NCBI RefSeq assembly: GCF_900639985.1
Contig: NZ_CAAAIM010000004.1
Location: forward strand, 1-64,000
Direction: 5' to 3'
From: Legionella rowbothamii
GTDB taxonomy: Bacteria > Pseudomonadota > Gammaproteobacteria > Legionellales > Legionellaceae
Length of the DNA: 64,000 bases
The position numbers and the translations under genes were made by a program. Each line of letters starts with the position of its first letter. Position 1 is the stretch's first letter. Positions 10,333 through 19,149 of this stretch are shown piece by piece. Under the pieces are notes generated by a model. The model was not told the DNA's origin, ran no database searches, and was given only the letters and a program-made list of their open reading frames with translations.

Positions 10333-11465
10333 TCTGAGGTTCCTCCCTGTCCTTCTTTATCGGCCGGCTTGACAGCAGGTTCTTTGGAGTCAATTAATTG
10401 ATTTAATAAAGGTAAGGAGCTAACACCAACGTCAGGTCTTTTTGGGGTTAACTGAATTTGCTGCAGCTCATTTAGTTTTTTTATGAGTGCTGCAGTATTG
10501 GCAGCATTTTCATTAAAATTCTTTTTCAGGGTTGTTATTGCTTGATTTAGCACTAATTGATAGACCTCTTGATTATTATTGAGTACTGCCCATTGTGCCT
10601 CTTGTAAATCTAAGCGAATGTTTTCCTTGAGTATCATTTCAAGAGCAGGGGATATCAGTGGTTTAATCTGTTCCTCGTTACGACGAATGACCACCAGTTT
10701 GCTTAATACATTCATGCTATCTTGCCAACGAAGACGCCATACCGATGTTTTATTTTCTGGGGTAGCAGGTGTTTCTGCTGTTGGTTTCATATCATTTAAC
10801 GTCGAGGCAATACTTAAATCCTCAAGGCTATTTTGAGCTGCATCCAATTGGCTTAGTGTTCCTGCAATATCCATTTTAGGAGCTGCTTTTAATTCAGCAA
10901 TGTCTTTCGCGACTGCTTGTCGGATCTCAAAGATTTTAGGGTCATTTAATTGCAGTAATAATTGATCCGTTTGTTGCAATAAGCTGATGGTTGCTTCAAC
11001 GCTGTTGCTCCAGTGAGCATTGATTTGCGCTAACTCAAGATAATAACGTGCTTTGAGCAACAGCCAATTTTGATTTTGATAAAATCGTTGGCTCATCGCT
11101 GCTTGCACTTGTTTGTTTAGCTCTCCAAACTGGTTTTGTAGGTTAGAACGGATTTCCTCAAGCATATTGGCCTTGGCCTCAAGTTGAGCTTGAGTTTTAT
11201 CTTCATTTTGTTCTAACTTATCTAATTGTCGGTTTATTTGATTGTTTTGATTGCTCTGATTGGCTAATTGCGCTTGTAATTGTTTATTGAGTGATAGCGT
11301 ATATAGTGATGAGGTAAGAGCGCCAATCGCAATTACAACAGCCCCAATGGTCATGGTTGATTTTGTAGGGGCGTGGTTTTTCATTGAGGGGCTATTGCTT
11401 TGCTCCATAGTTTGTTTTTGTTTTGGTTCGGATGATTTTTTTTGTTCTTCATTGCCATTGGTCAT
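10329..11465 (-). CDS. hemX: HemX membrane protein
   Basis: 378-aa protein with a polar Lys/Gln-rich cytoplasmic N-terminus, one transmembrane helix (about 38-58), then a long coiled coil rich in Gln/Asn/Leu (about 60-120) and a helical periplasmic domain ending in a polar tail. This matches the gammaproteobacterial HemX (YjbI-like 'uroporphyrin-III methyltransferase' in old annotations), which lacks methyltransferase motifs. Lies 3 bases from hemD and overlaps hemY. Confidence 0.88.
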   Translation of the reverse strand: MTNGNEEQKKSSEPKQKQTMEQSNSPSMKNHAPTKSTMTIGAVVIAIGALTSSLYTLSLNKQLQAQLANQSNQNNQINRQLDKLEQNEDKTQAQLEAKANMLEEIRSNLQNQFGELNKQVQAAMSQRFYQNQNWLLLKARYYLELAQINAHWSNSVEATISLLQQTDQLLLQLNDPKIFEIRQAVAKDIAELKAAPKMDIAGTLSQLDAAQNSLEDLSIASTLNDMKPTAETPATPENKTSVWRLRWQDSMNVLSKLVVIRRNEEQIKPLISPALEMILKENIRLDLQEAQWAVLNNNQEVYQLVLNQAITTLKKNFNENAANTAALIKKLNELQQIQLTPKRPDVGVSSLPLLNQLIDSKEPAVKPADKEGQGGTSE

Positions 11466-11468
11466 AAA

Positions 11469-12224
11469 TTAATCCTTGATAACAGAGTCAAACAATGCAT
11501 TCATTATCCCCTCGGGATGGCTACGAATAATATGTTTTATTCCCAATGAGGAGGCACTTTGAGCCAGGCGTTCACTAATAACCAGGCATGTTTTACTACG
11601 CAGCCAATGATGAGCATCTTTAGGAAATAGTTGAAAAAGATGGCGCATAGACTGCTCACTAGTTAACAGTATAATATCCACTAAATCATCGCGCCATATT
11701 GATTTTATAAATTGATCATTTATTTTTGGCAGGACGCGTTGATAAACATTTAATGCAATTAATTCAGCACCTTGTTGCAACAAGCTTTCTTCAATAAGCG
11801 GTCTACCACCTTCACCTTTAAATAAAAGAATTTTTTGTTTTTGGGGGTGTTTTAGGCTCGGTAATGCCAATAAATGCTCACTATCTGCTATTAAAGGGGT
11901 AGCATGTACCTGTATCGCAAATTGCTTAAGCATTGTGGCGCTGCCGTTACCTATGGCAATGACCTTGATGGTTGAGGGCCAATGAATTTGAGCTTGTTGT
12001 AATTGCATAAAGCACTGTTGAACGGCATTCGCACTAATGAAAATAGCCTGTTGTATACTCTTTAAATCGGGCAGTTGACCCAGCCAATCATCCGTTGCTT
12101 GAATTTCCAATGTAGGTAATTCGATGGCGATGCCTTGTGCCGCTTGGATGCGTGCACTTAAAGGCTGGGCTTGTTCTTGTGGCCGTGTATTTAACACACG
12201 TAAGCCATGGAGTGAACGATTCAT
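11469..12224 (-). CDS. hemD: Uroporphyrinogen-III synthase
   Basis: Cyclises and inverts ring D of hydroxymethylbilane to give uroporphyrinogen III. 251 aa, two alpha/beta domains joined by a linker; recognisable segments are VLNTRPQEQAQPL near the start, AIFISANAVQ (about 60-70), VIAIGNGSA and LLTSEQSM. The family has little invariant sequence, so position right after hemC (four-base overlap) is strong support. Confidence 0.93.
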   Translation of the reverse strand: MNRSLHGLRVLNTRPQEQAQPLSARIQAAQGIAIELPTLEIQATDDWLGQLPDLKSIQQAIFISANAVQQCFMQLQQAQIHWPSTIKVIAIGNGSATMLKQFAIQVHATPLIADSEHLLALPSLKHPQKQKILLFKGEGGRPLIEESLLQQGAELIALNVYQRVLPKINDQFIKSIWRDDLVDIILLTSEQSMRHLFQLFPKDAHHWLRSKTCLVISERLAQSASSLGIKHIIRSHPEGIMNALFDSVIKD

Positions 12225-13150
12225 TTAGGTGCTGACGCCAGAAGTTCTGCTCCACCTTGAGCAAGTAATTCTTGAGAGCAACGTATGGCTAATTGGGGTG
12301 CATCCTCTGGTGATCCTGTTTGTTGATTGCTAAGGATATGCGTACCATCTTCGTTTAATATTTTTGCGCGCAACATCAATTGATTGGCGGCGATTGGTGC
12401 ACAAAAAACCGCTAAAGGAACATGGCAGTTTCCTCCCAAAAGCGCATTCACCTGGCGCTCGGCGTGTACACAAATAGCGGAGGTAGGATCATTGAGCCCG
12501 GCTACTAGAGTTTGGGTTTCCTGATCGTCCGTTCTACATTCAATAGCCAATGCTCCCTGCCCACATGCAGGGAGCATAATGTGGTCGGGAATTTGTTCGC
12601 GAATTACTTCCGTAAATCCCATGCGCTCGAGGCCTGCCGCGGCTAAGATTATGGCTTGATATTCGCCAGACTCTAATTTAGCGAGACGAGTATTGATATT
12701 TCCTCGTAAAGTTTTGATGCATAAATCAGGGCGATACGCCAATAATTGTGATTGCCGTCTAAGGCTTCCTGTTCCCACAATGGCGTTGGGGGGGAGATTT
12801 TGCAGGCTGCTGTATTGTTGACTGACCAATACATCATAGGGATTATCACGTTTACAAATGGCTACTAAGCTTAGGCCTTTCGGAAATTCCGCGGGCATGT
12901 CTTTTGATGAGTGAACGGCGATATCAGCTCTTTTATCCAATAAAGCTTCTTCTAATTCTTTGACAAATAACCCTTTACCACCTACAGCAAGCAGCTTATC
13001 TTTCAGGAATTTATCTCCAGAGGTAGTCATTGGCACAAGCTCAATTTTTAGCATGGGCCATTGTGCTAATAACAAATCGCGTACATGATTGGCTTGCCAT
13101 AAAGCAAGAGGACTTTGACGTGTTGCGATACGTAGCGTCTTGATATTCAT
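12221..13150 (-). CDS. hemC: Hydroxymethylbilane synthase (porphobilinogen deaminase)
   Basis: Polymerises four porphobilinogen units to hydroxymethylbilane. 309 aa; ATRQSPLALWQ (9-19), HSSKDMP (80-86), TGSLRR (127-132) and the cofactor-attachment cysteine C242 in LLGGNCHVP. First gene of the heme unit; its ATG at 13150 is preceded by an AT-rich promoter region toward 13200. All four hem genes overlap or nearly touch, suggesting coupled translation. Confidence 0.97.
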   Translation of the reverse strand: MNIKTLRIATRQSPLALWQANHVRDLLLAQWPMLKIELVPMTTSGDKFLKDKLLAVGGKGLFVKELEEALLDKRADIAVHSSKDMPAEFPKGLSLVAICKRDNPYDVLVSQQYSSLQNLPPNAIVGTGSLRRQSQLLAYRPDLCIKTLRGNINTRLAKLESGEYQAIILAAAGLERMGFTEVIREQIPDHIMLPACGQGALAIECRTDDQETQTLVAGLNDPTSAICVHAERQVNALLGGNCHVPLAVFCAPIAANQLMLRAKILNEDGTHILSNQQTGSPEDAPQLAIRCSQELLAQGGAELLASAPK

Positions 13151-13226
13151 AGATTATTAGAACGACTTATTAATAATGCGCTATCATAGCATTTTATTTG
13201 CATGAACGTGAGGTTGACGTTAAGAA

Positions 13227-13267
13227 ATGTACCTTGGATGAGAGCTTTACCTTCATCCAGGGTACAT
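13227..13267 (-). terminator. Hairpin downstream of the HdeD-like gene
   Basis: ATGTACCTTGGATGA (13227-13241) pairs with TCATCCAGGGTACAT (13253-13267), 14 of 15 positions. On the minus strand it starts 5 bases after the stop of the HdeD-like gene and is followed by TTTCTT, so it probably ends that transcript before hemC. Confidence 0.5.
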
Positions 13268-13272
13268 AATGT

Positions 13273-13839
13273 TTATTTTTTATAACCAGCACGTAGTGCA
13301 AGAGCCATGAAAATATAAGTCCAACCACTAACGATCATGTCAATGGCAATGAACATCCCGATAACCCATAGGCTACTCATCGGCCATTTGATGAGGATTA
13401 AAATTCCTAAAATCAGGGAAGTAATACCAGCAAATAATATCCAACCCCAACCCTCAGTATCTCTTAAAGAAATGGACATTGAGATGCGAGTTACGCCAAT
13501 AATAATTAGCAGCCAGGCCAGCATAGCAGTAATCACTGCGGAAGCAAGAATAGGATCGTACAACACCACACCGGCCGCAATGACGTATAAAAGCGCGATA
13601 AGAATTTGCCAAACAGCCCCTTTCCATTTTTTGTATTTGAAGGCATCAGCAAAATGCGATAAACCTGAAACTAGCAGCATGGCTGAAAAAAAGTACATGC
13701 TCACTAAGGTCAGCATAATATCCATGCCTAAACCAATAGTACCCATAATCAACAGTATTATTCCTAATCCTAACAGCCATCCCCAATGACGTTGTAATGA
13801 ATCGACCATTGGGACCTGCATCTTTTCTGTGTTATCCAT
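13273..13839 (-). CDS. HdeD family (DUF308) membrane protein
   Basis: 188-aa integral membrane protein with six predicted helices in three repeated pairs, the DUF308/HdeD layout. E. coli HdeD is linked to acid resistance at high cell density; the function here is unknown. Typical motifs include the polar turn before the third repeat (RISMSISLRDTEGWGW) and the Gly-rich helices. ATG follows AAAAGGAACTGATATG, a good ribosome binding site. Stands alone between hemC and the cytochrome gene. Confidence 0.85.
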   Translation of the reverse strand: MDNTEKMQVPMVDSLQRHWGWLLGLGIILLIMGTIGLGMDIMLTLVSMYFFSAMLLVSGLSHFADAFKYKKWKGAVWQILIALLYVIAAGVVLYDPILASAVITAMLAWLLIIIGVTRISMSISLRDTEGWGWILFAGITSLILGILILIKWPMSSLWVIGMFIAIDMIVSGWTYIFMALALRAGYKK

Positions 13840-13980
13840 ATCAGTTCCTTTTGATTATACTATTTTTAATATAGCTTATTTTTAGGTACCTGGGTTCGAA
13901 ATGAATAATTATCTAGTAGGCTGGAAAAAAAGCTTACTTATAGGTATGATTTTTAAATTGTGTTTTCGAGGTGTACGGGT

Positions 13981-14388
13981 ATGAAGTGGTCTGTGGTGAT
14001 GTTATTATCATTTTTCTCATTTGCAGGGAATGCAGATAGTAATACAGAGAGACAGGAAACGCAGTTAAGAATTCAACCCGTAGGTCAAGTTACAGTGCAA
14101 GGACAACCCAGTTCTGAGCATAAAACGGTGGCAGAGCCCGCCAAAAAAGAGCCTGGGGAAGAAACTTATGAGCAGCATTGCATTGTATGCCATAAAGATG
14201 GGTTGGCGGGTGCTCCTAAGTTTCGTAATGAGCAAGATTGGAAATCTCGTATAGCCGGTAGAACATTAGATGATTTAGTTGCTTCTTCAATAAAGGGTTT
14301 AAATGCGATGCCTACAAAAGGAACTTGTTTTAAGTGCAGTGAGGATGATCTGAAAGCTGCAATTTCTTATATGTTGCCAAGATCATGA
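13981..14388 (+). CDS. Cytochrome c5-like monoheme c-type cytochrome
   Basis: Secreted or periplasmic electron carrier. The ATG at 13981 is chosen because GAGGTG lies 8 bases upstream and the protein then begins with a signal peptide (MKWSVVMLLSFFSFAGNADS); an in-frame GTG at 13960 would add seven residues. The heme site is CIVCH, the axial Met is in LNAMPTKG, and the following CFKC pair is characteristic of cytochrome c5. 135 aa. Overlaps dsbB by four bases, so heme protein and thiol oxidase are co-expressed. Confidence 0.88.
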   Translation: MKWSVVMLLSFFSFAGNADSNTERQETQLRIQPVGQVTVQGQPSSEHKTVAEPAKKEPGEETYEQHCIVCHKDGLAGAPKFRNEQDWKSRIAGRTLDDLVASSIKGLNAMPTKGTCFKCSEDDLKAAISYMLPRS

Positions 14389-14897
14389 CAAAATTAAATT
14401 TCAGAAGAATTCAAACATTCAATGCAGCAGTTACTTTATTTGTACTGTTTGCGTCATTTTATTTTCAATATGTGGTTGGTTTAGCGCCTTGTCCTCTATG
14501 CATGATGCAACGCATTTGCGTCTTTTGCTTATTGGCAGTTATGAGCCTAAGTTTCCGTACTCAAAAAAGGGCGCATGCCATTAGTGGATGGATAGTATTT
14601 TTTGCCGCCTTAGGGTTGTTTTTTGCCGCCCGCCAGTTGTGGTTGCAATCATTGCCTGCAGGAAACGTTCCTGCCTGTATGCCTGGTTTGGATATTATGA
14701 TTCGCTATTTCCCATGGAAAACAGTGGCTCAAGCCATGTTATGGGGATCTGGGGAATGTGCTGAAGTCACTTGGCGTTGGCTAGGCGTTTCTATGGCTGG
14801 CTGGAGTGCCATGTATTTTACTTTTATGATTTTGATGGGGATATTTTTGCTTTGGAATACTCATCGTTCTCGTTTTGATATGATGTATAGGGTGTAG
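14385..14897 (+). CDS. dsbB: Disulfide bond formation protein DsbB
   Basis: Inner-membrane quinone reductase that reoxidises DsbA. 170 aa, four transmembrane helices; CPLC in the first periplasmic loop and a second cysteine pair (VPACMPG and GSGECAE) in the second loop. Both pairs needed for electron transfer are present. Overlaps the cytochrome c5 gene (ATGA). Confidence 0.95.
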   Translation: MTKLNFRRIQTFNAAVTLFVLFASFYFQYVVGLAPCPLCMMQRICVFCLLAVMSLSFRTQKRAHAISGWIVFFAALGLFFAARQLWLQSLPAGNVPACMPGLDIMIRYFPWKTVAQAMLWGSGECAEVTWRWLGVSMAGWSAMYFTFMILMGIFLLWNTHRSRFDMMYRV

Positions 14898-14970
14898 GTA
14901 GCCCGTATTCGCGCAGCGCGTAACGAGGGGGATTTTGCCAACCCAACCCGTATCGTGGAATACAGACTAC
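14898..14970. repeat. Inverted repeat, GTAGCCCGTATTC family
   Basis: GTAGCCCGTATTC (14898-14910) and GAATACAGACTAC (14958-14970) are inverted copies at 11 of 13 positions. The left arm continues as GCGCAGCG, shared with the element at 19122-19149. It separates convergent dsbB and nagZ. Confidence 0.5.
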
Positions 14971-14991
14971 GAATGGCATTACCAATAGTTC

Positions 14992-16059
14992 TTAAATCTC
15001 CACCGTCTTATTAAACTCATCATTAGGCCCGGCAATAACCTGAGCTTCTTCAGTAGATTTTTTCCCATATAAGGAATAAGGCGAAATATGTCCCTGAGAA
15101 AAACGGGACATCTGTTTTTTAAATGTCGCAATGCGCGCCACAGATTCTGGAGTGTGCTCAAGAGAAGGCGCTTGCATTAATTCCAATAATAATTCGCGTG
15201 GTTGGTGGCATACGATCAACATATCGCATCCAGCATTTAGTGCGCGTTCGGCTCTAGTTTTTAGATTGCCAATATCGGCACCCTTCATACTTAAGCAATC
15301 GCTTAAGACCAACCCTTTAAATCCTAACCTAGTGCGCAGGATATCATGCAACCAGATCTTGGAAAAACCCGCGGGGTTATTTTTATCAATGGCTTCATAG
15401 GTTACATGGGCGGGCATAACCGCAGTTAATAAGCCTTTATCGATTAATTCACTAAAGGGCTTTAAATCGTTGTTTTCTAATTCTTCGATCGATGCGGAAG
15501 ATGCAGGCATCGCAATATGTGAATCTGATACGATAGAACCATGGCCGGGAAAATGTTTTCCAACCGCAGGCATGCCTGCATCGTTCATGCCTTGAATAAA
15601 GGCACCTGCTAATTCGGCAACGGCATTTGGGTCGGTATGGAATGCTCTATCTAAACCGGTAATTACACGGCTGTTGCCTTCTAGATCTAAGACGGGGGCG
15701 AGGCTCAAATCTATATCATGGGCTAAAAGTTCTTGCGCCATGATTTTCCCATATTCTTGGGCATGGGCTACACCAACTTCCTGATGAAGATCATAAACTT
15801 TGCCATAGGAGCGGGCGGCAGGAATGGAGCTAAATCCTTGACGTTGAAACCTTTGAACATTGCCTCCCTCATGGTCAACTGCGATAAAAAGAGCGGGATT
15901 AGTACTTCTTATCTCAGCAATCAATTGTGCGAGTTGTTCCAGATTAATAAAATTACGGGTAAACAAAATTACGGCACCAACATTAGGGTGCGCTAAAAGT
16001 TCCCGTTCAATATTGGATAGTTCAGTTCCCTCTATATCAACCATGAATTGCGATGGCAT
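14992..16059 (-). CDS. nagZ: Beta-N-acetylhexosaminidase NagZ
   Basis: Cytoplasmic GH3 enzyme that removes GlcNAc from 1,6-anhydro-muropeptides during cell-wall recycling. KHFPGHG (168-174) with H181 of SDSH is the catalytic loop, and D254 in VLSDCLSMKGA is the nucleophile. 355 aa, slightly longer than the 341 of E. coli because of a C-terminal tail. No signal peptide, consistent with a cytoplasmic enzyme. Monocistronic; divergent from tgt. Confidence 0.95.
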   Translation of the reverse strand: MPSQFMVDIEGTELSNIERELLAHPNVGAVILFTRNFINLEQLAQLIAEIRSTNPALFIAVDHEGGNVQRFQRQGFSSIPAARSYGKVYDLHQEVGVAHAQEYGKIMAQELLAHDIDLSLAPVLDLEGNSRVITGLDRAFHTDPNAVAELAGAFIQGMNDAGMPAVGKHFPGHGSIVSDSHIAMPASSASIEELENNDLKPFSELIDKGLLTAVMPAHVTYEAIDKNNPAGFSKIWLHDILRTRLGFKGLVLSDCLSMKGADIGNLKTRAERALNAGCDMLIVCHQPRELLLELMQAPSLEHTPESVARIATFKKQMSRFSQGHISPYSLYGKKSTEEAQVIAGPNDEFNKTVEI

Positions 16060-16250
16060 AATGATGCTCCTCGTTTAACATAATACACGTCTTTGATGAC
16101 GTAGTTTTCAGGTCTCAGACCCGATTATCGTTCGAATTAGCGCATGATTTTATCATAGATCGATATGGGATTAATATTTCTGAGTATCCTTGACTGGTAA
16201 TCTTAAGTCGAGTTAGCTATCATCGCTTTCTTTGAATTATTTTTGACTAA

Positions 16251-17411
16251 ATGAAAAGCTTTTCTTGCGAAGTGCTGTATCGGCATTCGGCCACCAAAGC
16301 CCGGGTCACCCGTGTTACTACTGCTCATGGTGAATTTATCACCCCTGTATTTATGCCTGTTGGTACTCGCGCAGGGGTGAATAATATGATGCCTGCAGAG
16401 TTACAAGAAGCTCATAGCCAAATTATTTTAGGTGGCAACACCTATCATATGCTGTGTGCTCCAGGCATGGACGTCATTGAAAAGGCTGGTGGAATGCATC
16501 CTTTTATGGGCTGGCATGGCCCTATGCTAACTGATAGCGGCGGTTTTCAAGTTTTTAGTTTGTCCAGAAATAAAGAAATTTGTACCATTGATGAAGAGGG
16601 GGCTCATTTTGTCTTGCCTGGTAAACAGGGAATAATCCATATGACTCCGGAAATGTCTTTAGAGACTCAGAAGATTATTGGTGCAGATATTATTATGGCT
16701 TTTGATCAATGTACTCCAGATAGCTGCACTAAAGATGAAGTGAGTCATATTATGACGCGCACGCATCGCTGGTTAAAACAATCAATTGATTATCATCAGC
16801 AATACCCTGAATCACGTTATGGCTACCAGCAAGCTTTATTTGGTATTATTCAGGGGGGCACGTTTAAGGATTTACGCCGTGAAAGTGCTGATTTTGTTTC
16901 ATCTATGAATACTGATGGGCTTGCTATTGGTGGTGAGACTATTGGTTTTGACATGAACACAACGGTTGAAGTAATTCGTTGGGTACGCGATTATTTGCCT
17001 GAAAATAAACCGCGTTACACCATGGGGGTGGGTATGTCCCCCCAAGATCTTTTGGACGTAGTTGCAGAAGGGATCGATATGTTTGATTGTGTTGCGCCAA
17101 CGCGTAACGCACGACATGGAGCTTTATATTGCGGTAAGTTAGTACAAGAAGGTAATTGGCTGCGTTTTGCCAGTGAGTATGAGAATGAACGTATTCAAAT
17201 TAAGAAATCATGCTTTGCTGATGATATGTCACCGATTATGCCGGATTGTACGTGTTATACCTGTCGTAATTATTCACGCTCTTATTTACACCACTTAATA
17301 AAACAGAAGTCTAATCTTTTTACTGCCCTGGCGACGATTCACAATATCCATGTGATGCATGATGTTTGTGATAAAATGCGCGAGTTGGTAATTAATTCAC
17401 AGGAGAAATAA
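16251..17411 (+). CDS. tgt: tRNA-guanine transglycosylase
   Basis: Exchanges G34 for preQ1 in GUN-anticodon tRNAs, the entry step of queuosine modification on t[14 protein letters not shown] supplies D95, the nucleophile is D279 in [10 protein letters not shown], and zinc is bound by C333, C335, C338 and H364. 386 aa. The stop overlaps the start of ppiB by one base. In E. coli tgt sits with queA, yajC and secDF; that context is absent here. QueH, which finishes queuosine, is encoded at 5583. Confidence 0.97.
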   Translation: MKSFSCEVLYRHSATKARVTRVTTAHGEFITPVFMPVGTRAGVNNMMPAELQEAHSQIILGGNTYHMLCAPGMDVIEKAGGMHPFMGWHGPMLTDSGGFQVFSLSRNKEICTIDEEGAHFVLPGKQGIIHMTPEMSLETQKIIGADIIMAFDQCTPDSCTKDEVSHIMTRTHRWLKQSIDYHQQYPESRYGYQQALFGIIQGGTFKDLRRESADFVSSMNTDGLAIGGETIGFDMNTTVEVIRWVRDYLPENKPRYTMGVGMSPQDLLDVVAEGIDMFDCVAPTRNARHGALYCGKLVQEGNWLRFASEYENERIQIKKSCFADDMSPIMPDCTCYTCRNYSRSYLHHLIKQKSNLFTALATIHNIHVMHDVCDKMRELVINSQEK

Positions 17412-17905
17412 TGGTAGTTATTAGTACATCTAAAGGTGACATTCATCTTCAGTTAGATACAGAAAATACTCCAGTTACAGCAGAAAACTTTTTAAGTTAT
17501 GTGCGTAGTGGATTTTACGATACCACAATTTTTCATCGCGTCATTTCAGGCTTTATGATTCAAGGCGGCGGACTTGATTCCAATATGGAACAAAAGCAAA
17601 CGCAAAGTCCTATCAAGAATGAAGCAAAAAATGGCAAGCCGAACAAGCGTGGCACGATTGCTATGGCAAGAACGATGGACCCACATTCTGCTACAGCGCA
17701 GTTTTTCATTAATGTCGCAGATAACGCATTCTTAAACTACACTGCTGATTCAATGCAGGGTTTTGGTTATTGCGTATTTGGTGAGGTTGTTGAAGGCATG
17801 GACGTTGTCGATGCAATTGCTAAAGTAAAAACTGGACAAAACATGGGCCATGCAGATGTTCCAGTTGAAGAAGTAAGTATTCTTTCAGTTAAAGAAGTCG
17901 AGTAA
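17411..17905 (+). CDS. ppiB: Cyclophilin-type peptidyl-prolyl isomerase
   Basis: 164-aa cytoplasmic cyclophilin. [14 protein letters not shown] holds the catalytic arginine, and [13 protein letters not shown] and GYCVFGEV complete the active site. No signal peptide, so it corresponds to PpiB rather than periplasmic PpiA. Start ATG at 17411 follows CACAGGAGAAATA, a strong ribosome binding site inside the end of tgt. Confidence 0.94.
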   Translation: MVVISTSKGDIHLQLDTENTPVTAENFLSYVRSGFYDTTIFHRVISGFMIQGGGLDSNMEQKQTQSPIKNEAKNGKPNKRGTIAMARTMDPHSATAQFFINVADNAFLNYTADSMQGFGYCVFGEVVEGMDVVDAIAKVKTGQNMGHADVPVEEVSILSVKEVE

Positions 17906-17940
17906 TTTTTCTTAATCGTTCCCAGAGCACGTTGATTTCG

Positions 17941-18021
17941 TCATTGCGAGGAACGACGTGATGAAGCAGCCCAGGAGTTCAATGTATGGAATCCTGCGTT
18001 GCTTCAATTGGTTCGCAATGA
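17941..18021. repeat. TCATTGCGAGG inverted-repeat element
   Basis: TCATTGCGAGG...GAAGCAGCCCAGGA (17941-17975) is mirrored by TCCTGCGTTGCTTC...CGCAATGA (17992-18021). This is the dispersed TCATTGCGAGG...CGCAATGA type of intergenic palindrome. It lies between convergent ppiB and the TRIC-like gene. A right-arm remnant is at 2588. Confidence 0.65.
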
Positions 18022-18089
18022 CCGCCTTTTTTGCTTTTAAAGAGTTCGATATTTTTCGTAGCCTGTGAACGCTAGTGTCAAAACAAATT

Positions 18090-18758
18090 CTATTCACTTC
18101 TACGTTTCTTTATACTTTCCGAATAATCAAAAATGGGTATTTCAATATGGAAGAAAATAGCCAACAGTCGTGCAATGAAGATACTTATCAAGGTAATAAT
18201 TACGCTGATGCTTTCCGCAACTTGGAAATAATCCAGAGTAATAAAGAGTAGTGCCCCGCCAATAGCGATGACCGCATACAATTCTTTTCTTAGAACAAGG
18301 GGAATGTCATTGCATAAAATATCGCGTAGCATGCCCCCGCAAATACCGGTGATTACACCACTAATTACCGCAATACTTGGGGATAATCCATGATTTAACG
18401 CTTTCTGAGTACCAATGATAACAAAGGTCGATAAGCCAAGCGCATCAAGGATTAAAAAGAGTTTCATTATTTTTATCAGTGAATGGGCAATAAAAATAGT
18501 GAGAAATGCGCATAAGGACGTGTATAATAGATACTCTGGATGAAGTACCCACGTCAATGGGTAAGTATTAAATAGCGAGTCTCTTACAGTGCCACCACCA
18601 AGTGCTGCAATGCATGCAATCAGCATGACGCCAAAAAAATCCATTTTTTTGCGGCCAGCAGCCAATGCACCTGTAACCGCTTCGACACAAATGCCCATGA
18701 TGAAAAGGAAATGTAACAACATAAAACTCACTGCCTGCAAAAAGTCCAATGATAGCAT
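18090..18758 (-). CDS. TRIC/UPF0126 family membrane protein
   Basis: 222-aa protein with seven predicted helices and an internal duplication: ALGGGTVRD in the first half and GICGGMLRD in the second are the paired Gly-rich motifs of the bacterial TRIC-type cation channel family (E. coli YicG/YadS relatives). Some relatives have been linked to glycine or ion movement; the substrate here is unknown. Confidence 0.88.
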   Translation of the reverse strand: MLSLDFLQAVSFMLLHFLFIMGICVEAVTGALAAGRKKMDFFGVMLIACIAALGGGTVRDSLFNTYPLTWVLHPEYLLYTSLCAFLTIFIAHSLIKIMKLFLILDALGLSTFVIIGTQKALNHGLSPSIAVISGVITGICGGMLRDILCNDIPLVLRKELYAVIAIGGALLFITLDYFQVAESISVIITLISIFIARLLAIFFHIEIPIFDYSESIKKRRSE

Positions 18759-18845
18759 TGTTGAGTCAATTGGCGGAAGAGATAAACGTGCGAATTCCTA
18801 TCCAGAACTCACATTAAAAATGTATTTTTTATTTGGAGCGTATTC

Positions 18846-19058
18846 ATGAAGATAGGTATGCCGTTTTTCCTAAATGAAATTGATACAGATACACGTAAAA
18901 AAATTCTTGAGCTTGATCATAAATTAAAAACTTTACGTGCCGAAGTAGAATTGAAATTAAATGAAGCAGAAGAAAGCCATTTGCCTCATCTGATGCGAGA
19001 TATTGAGCAAGCTATTACAGCAATAACTCCTGTGGTTGCATTAGTTGTTGATGAATAG
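18846..19058 (+). CDS. Small helical protein, unknown
   Basis: 70-aa charged, helical protein, heptad-like between residues 15 and 60, without a signal peptide. ATG follows TTGGAGCGTATTC, a good ribosome binding site, which is the main reason to accept it. Divergent from the TRIC-like gene and convergent with the MFS gene. Not recognised. Confidence 0.6.
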   Translation: MKIGMPFFLNEIDTDTRKKILELDHKLKTLRAEVELKLNEAEESHLPHLMRDIEQAITAITPVVALVVDE

Positions 19059-19066
19059 TAAGTCTA

Positions 19067-19089
19067 GCCTGGTTGCTCGCAACCAGGGC
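19067..19089. terminator. CCTGGTTGC palindrome between convergent genes
   Basis: GCCTGGTTGC (19067-19076) and GCAACCAGG (19079-19087) pair across a two-base centre and are followed by GCTTCATTTT. Same core as the palindrome at 9117-9140 and the same setting between converging genes, so probably a bidirectional terminator. Confidence 0.5.
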
Positions 19090-19121
19090 TTCATTTTGAA
19101 TCTATTTCTCTATACGGAACC

Positions 19122-19149
19122 GTAGCCGGTATTAGCGCAGCGTAATACC
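19122..19149. repeat. GTAGCCGGTATTA hairpin repeat
   Basis: GTAGCC is followed by GGTATTA and TAATACC flanking GCGCAGCG. The sequence matches the left arm of the repeat at 14898-14970. It abuts the stop of the MFS gene and may also form part of its 3' hairpin. Confidence 0.45.

Noticed and set aside
13337-13789. 150-codon plus-strand frame opposite the HdeD-like gene
   Set aside because: The minus strand encodes a clear six-helix DUF308 protein; the plus frame has no family features.
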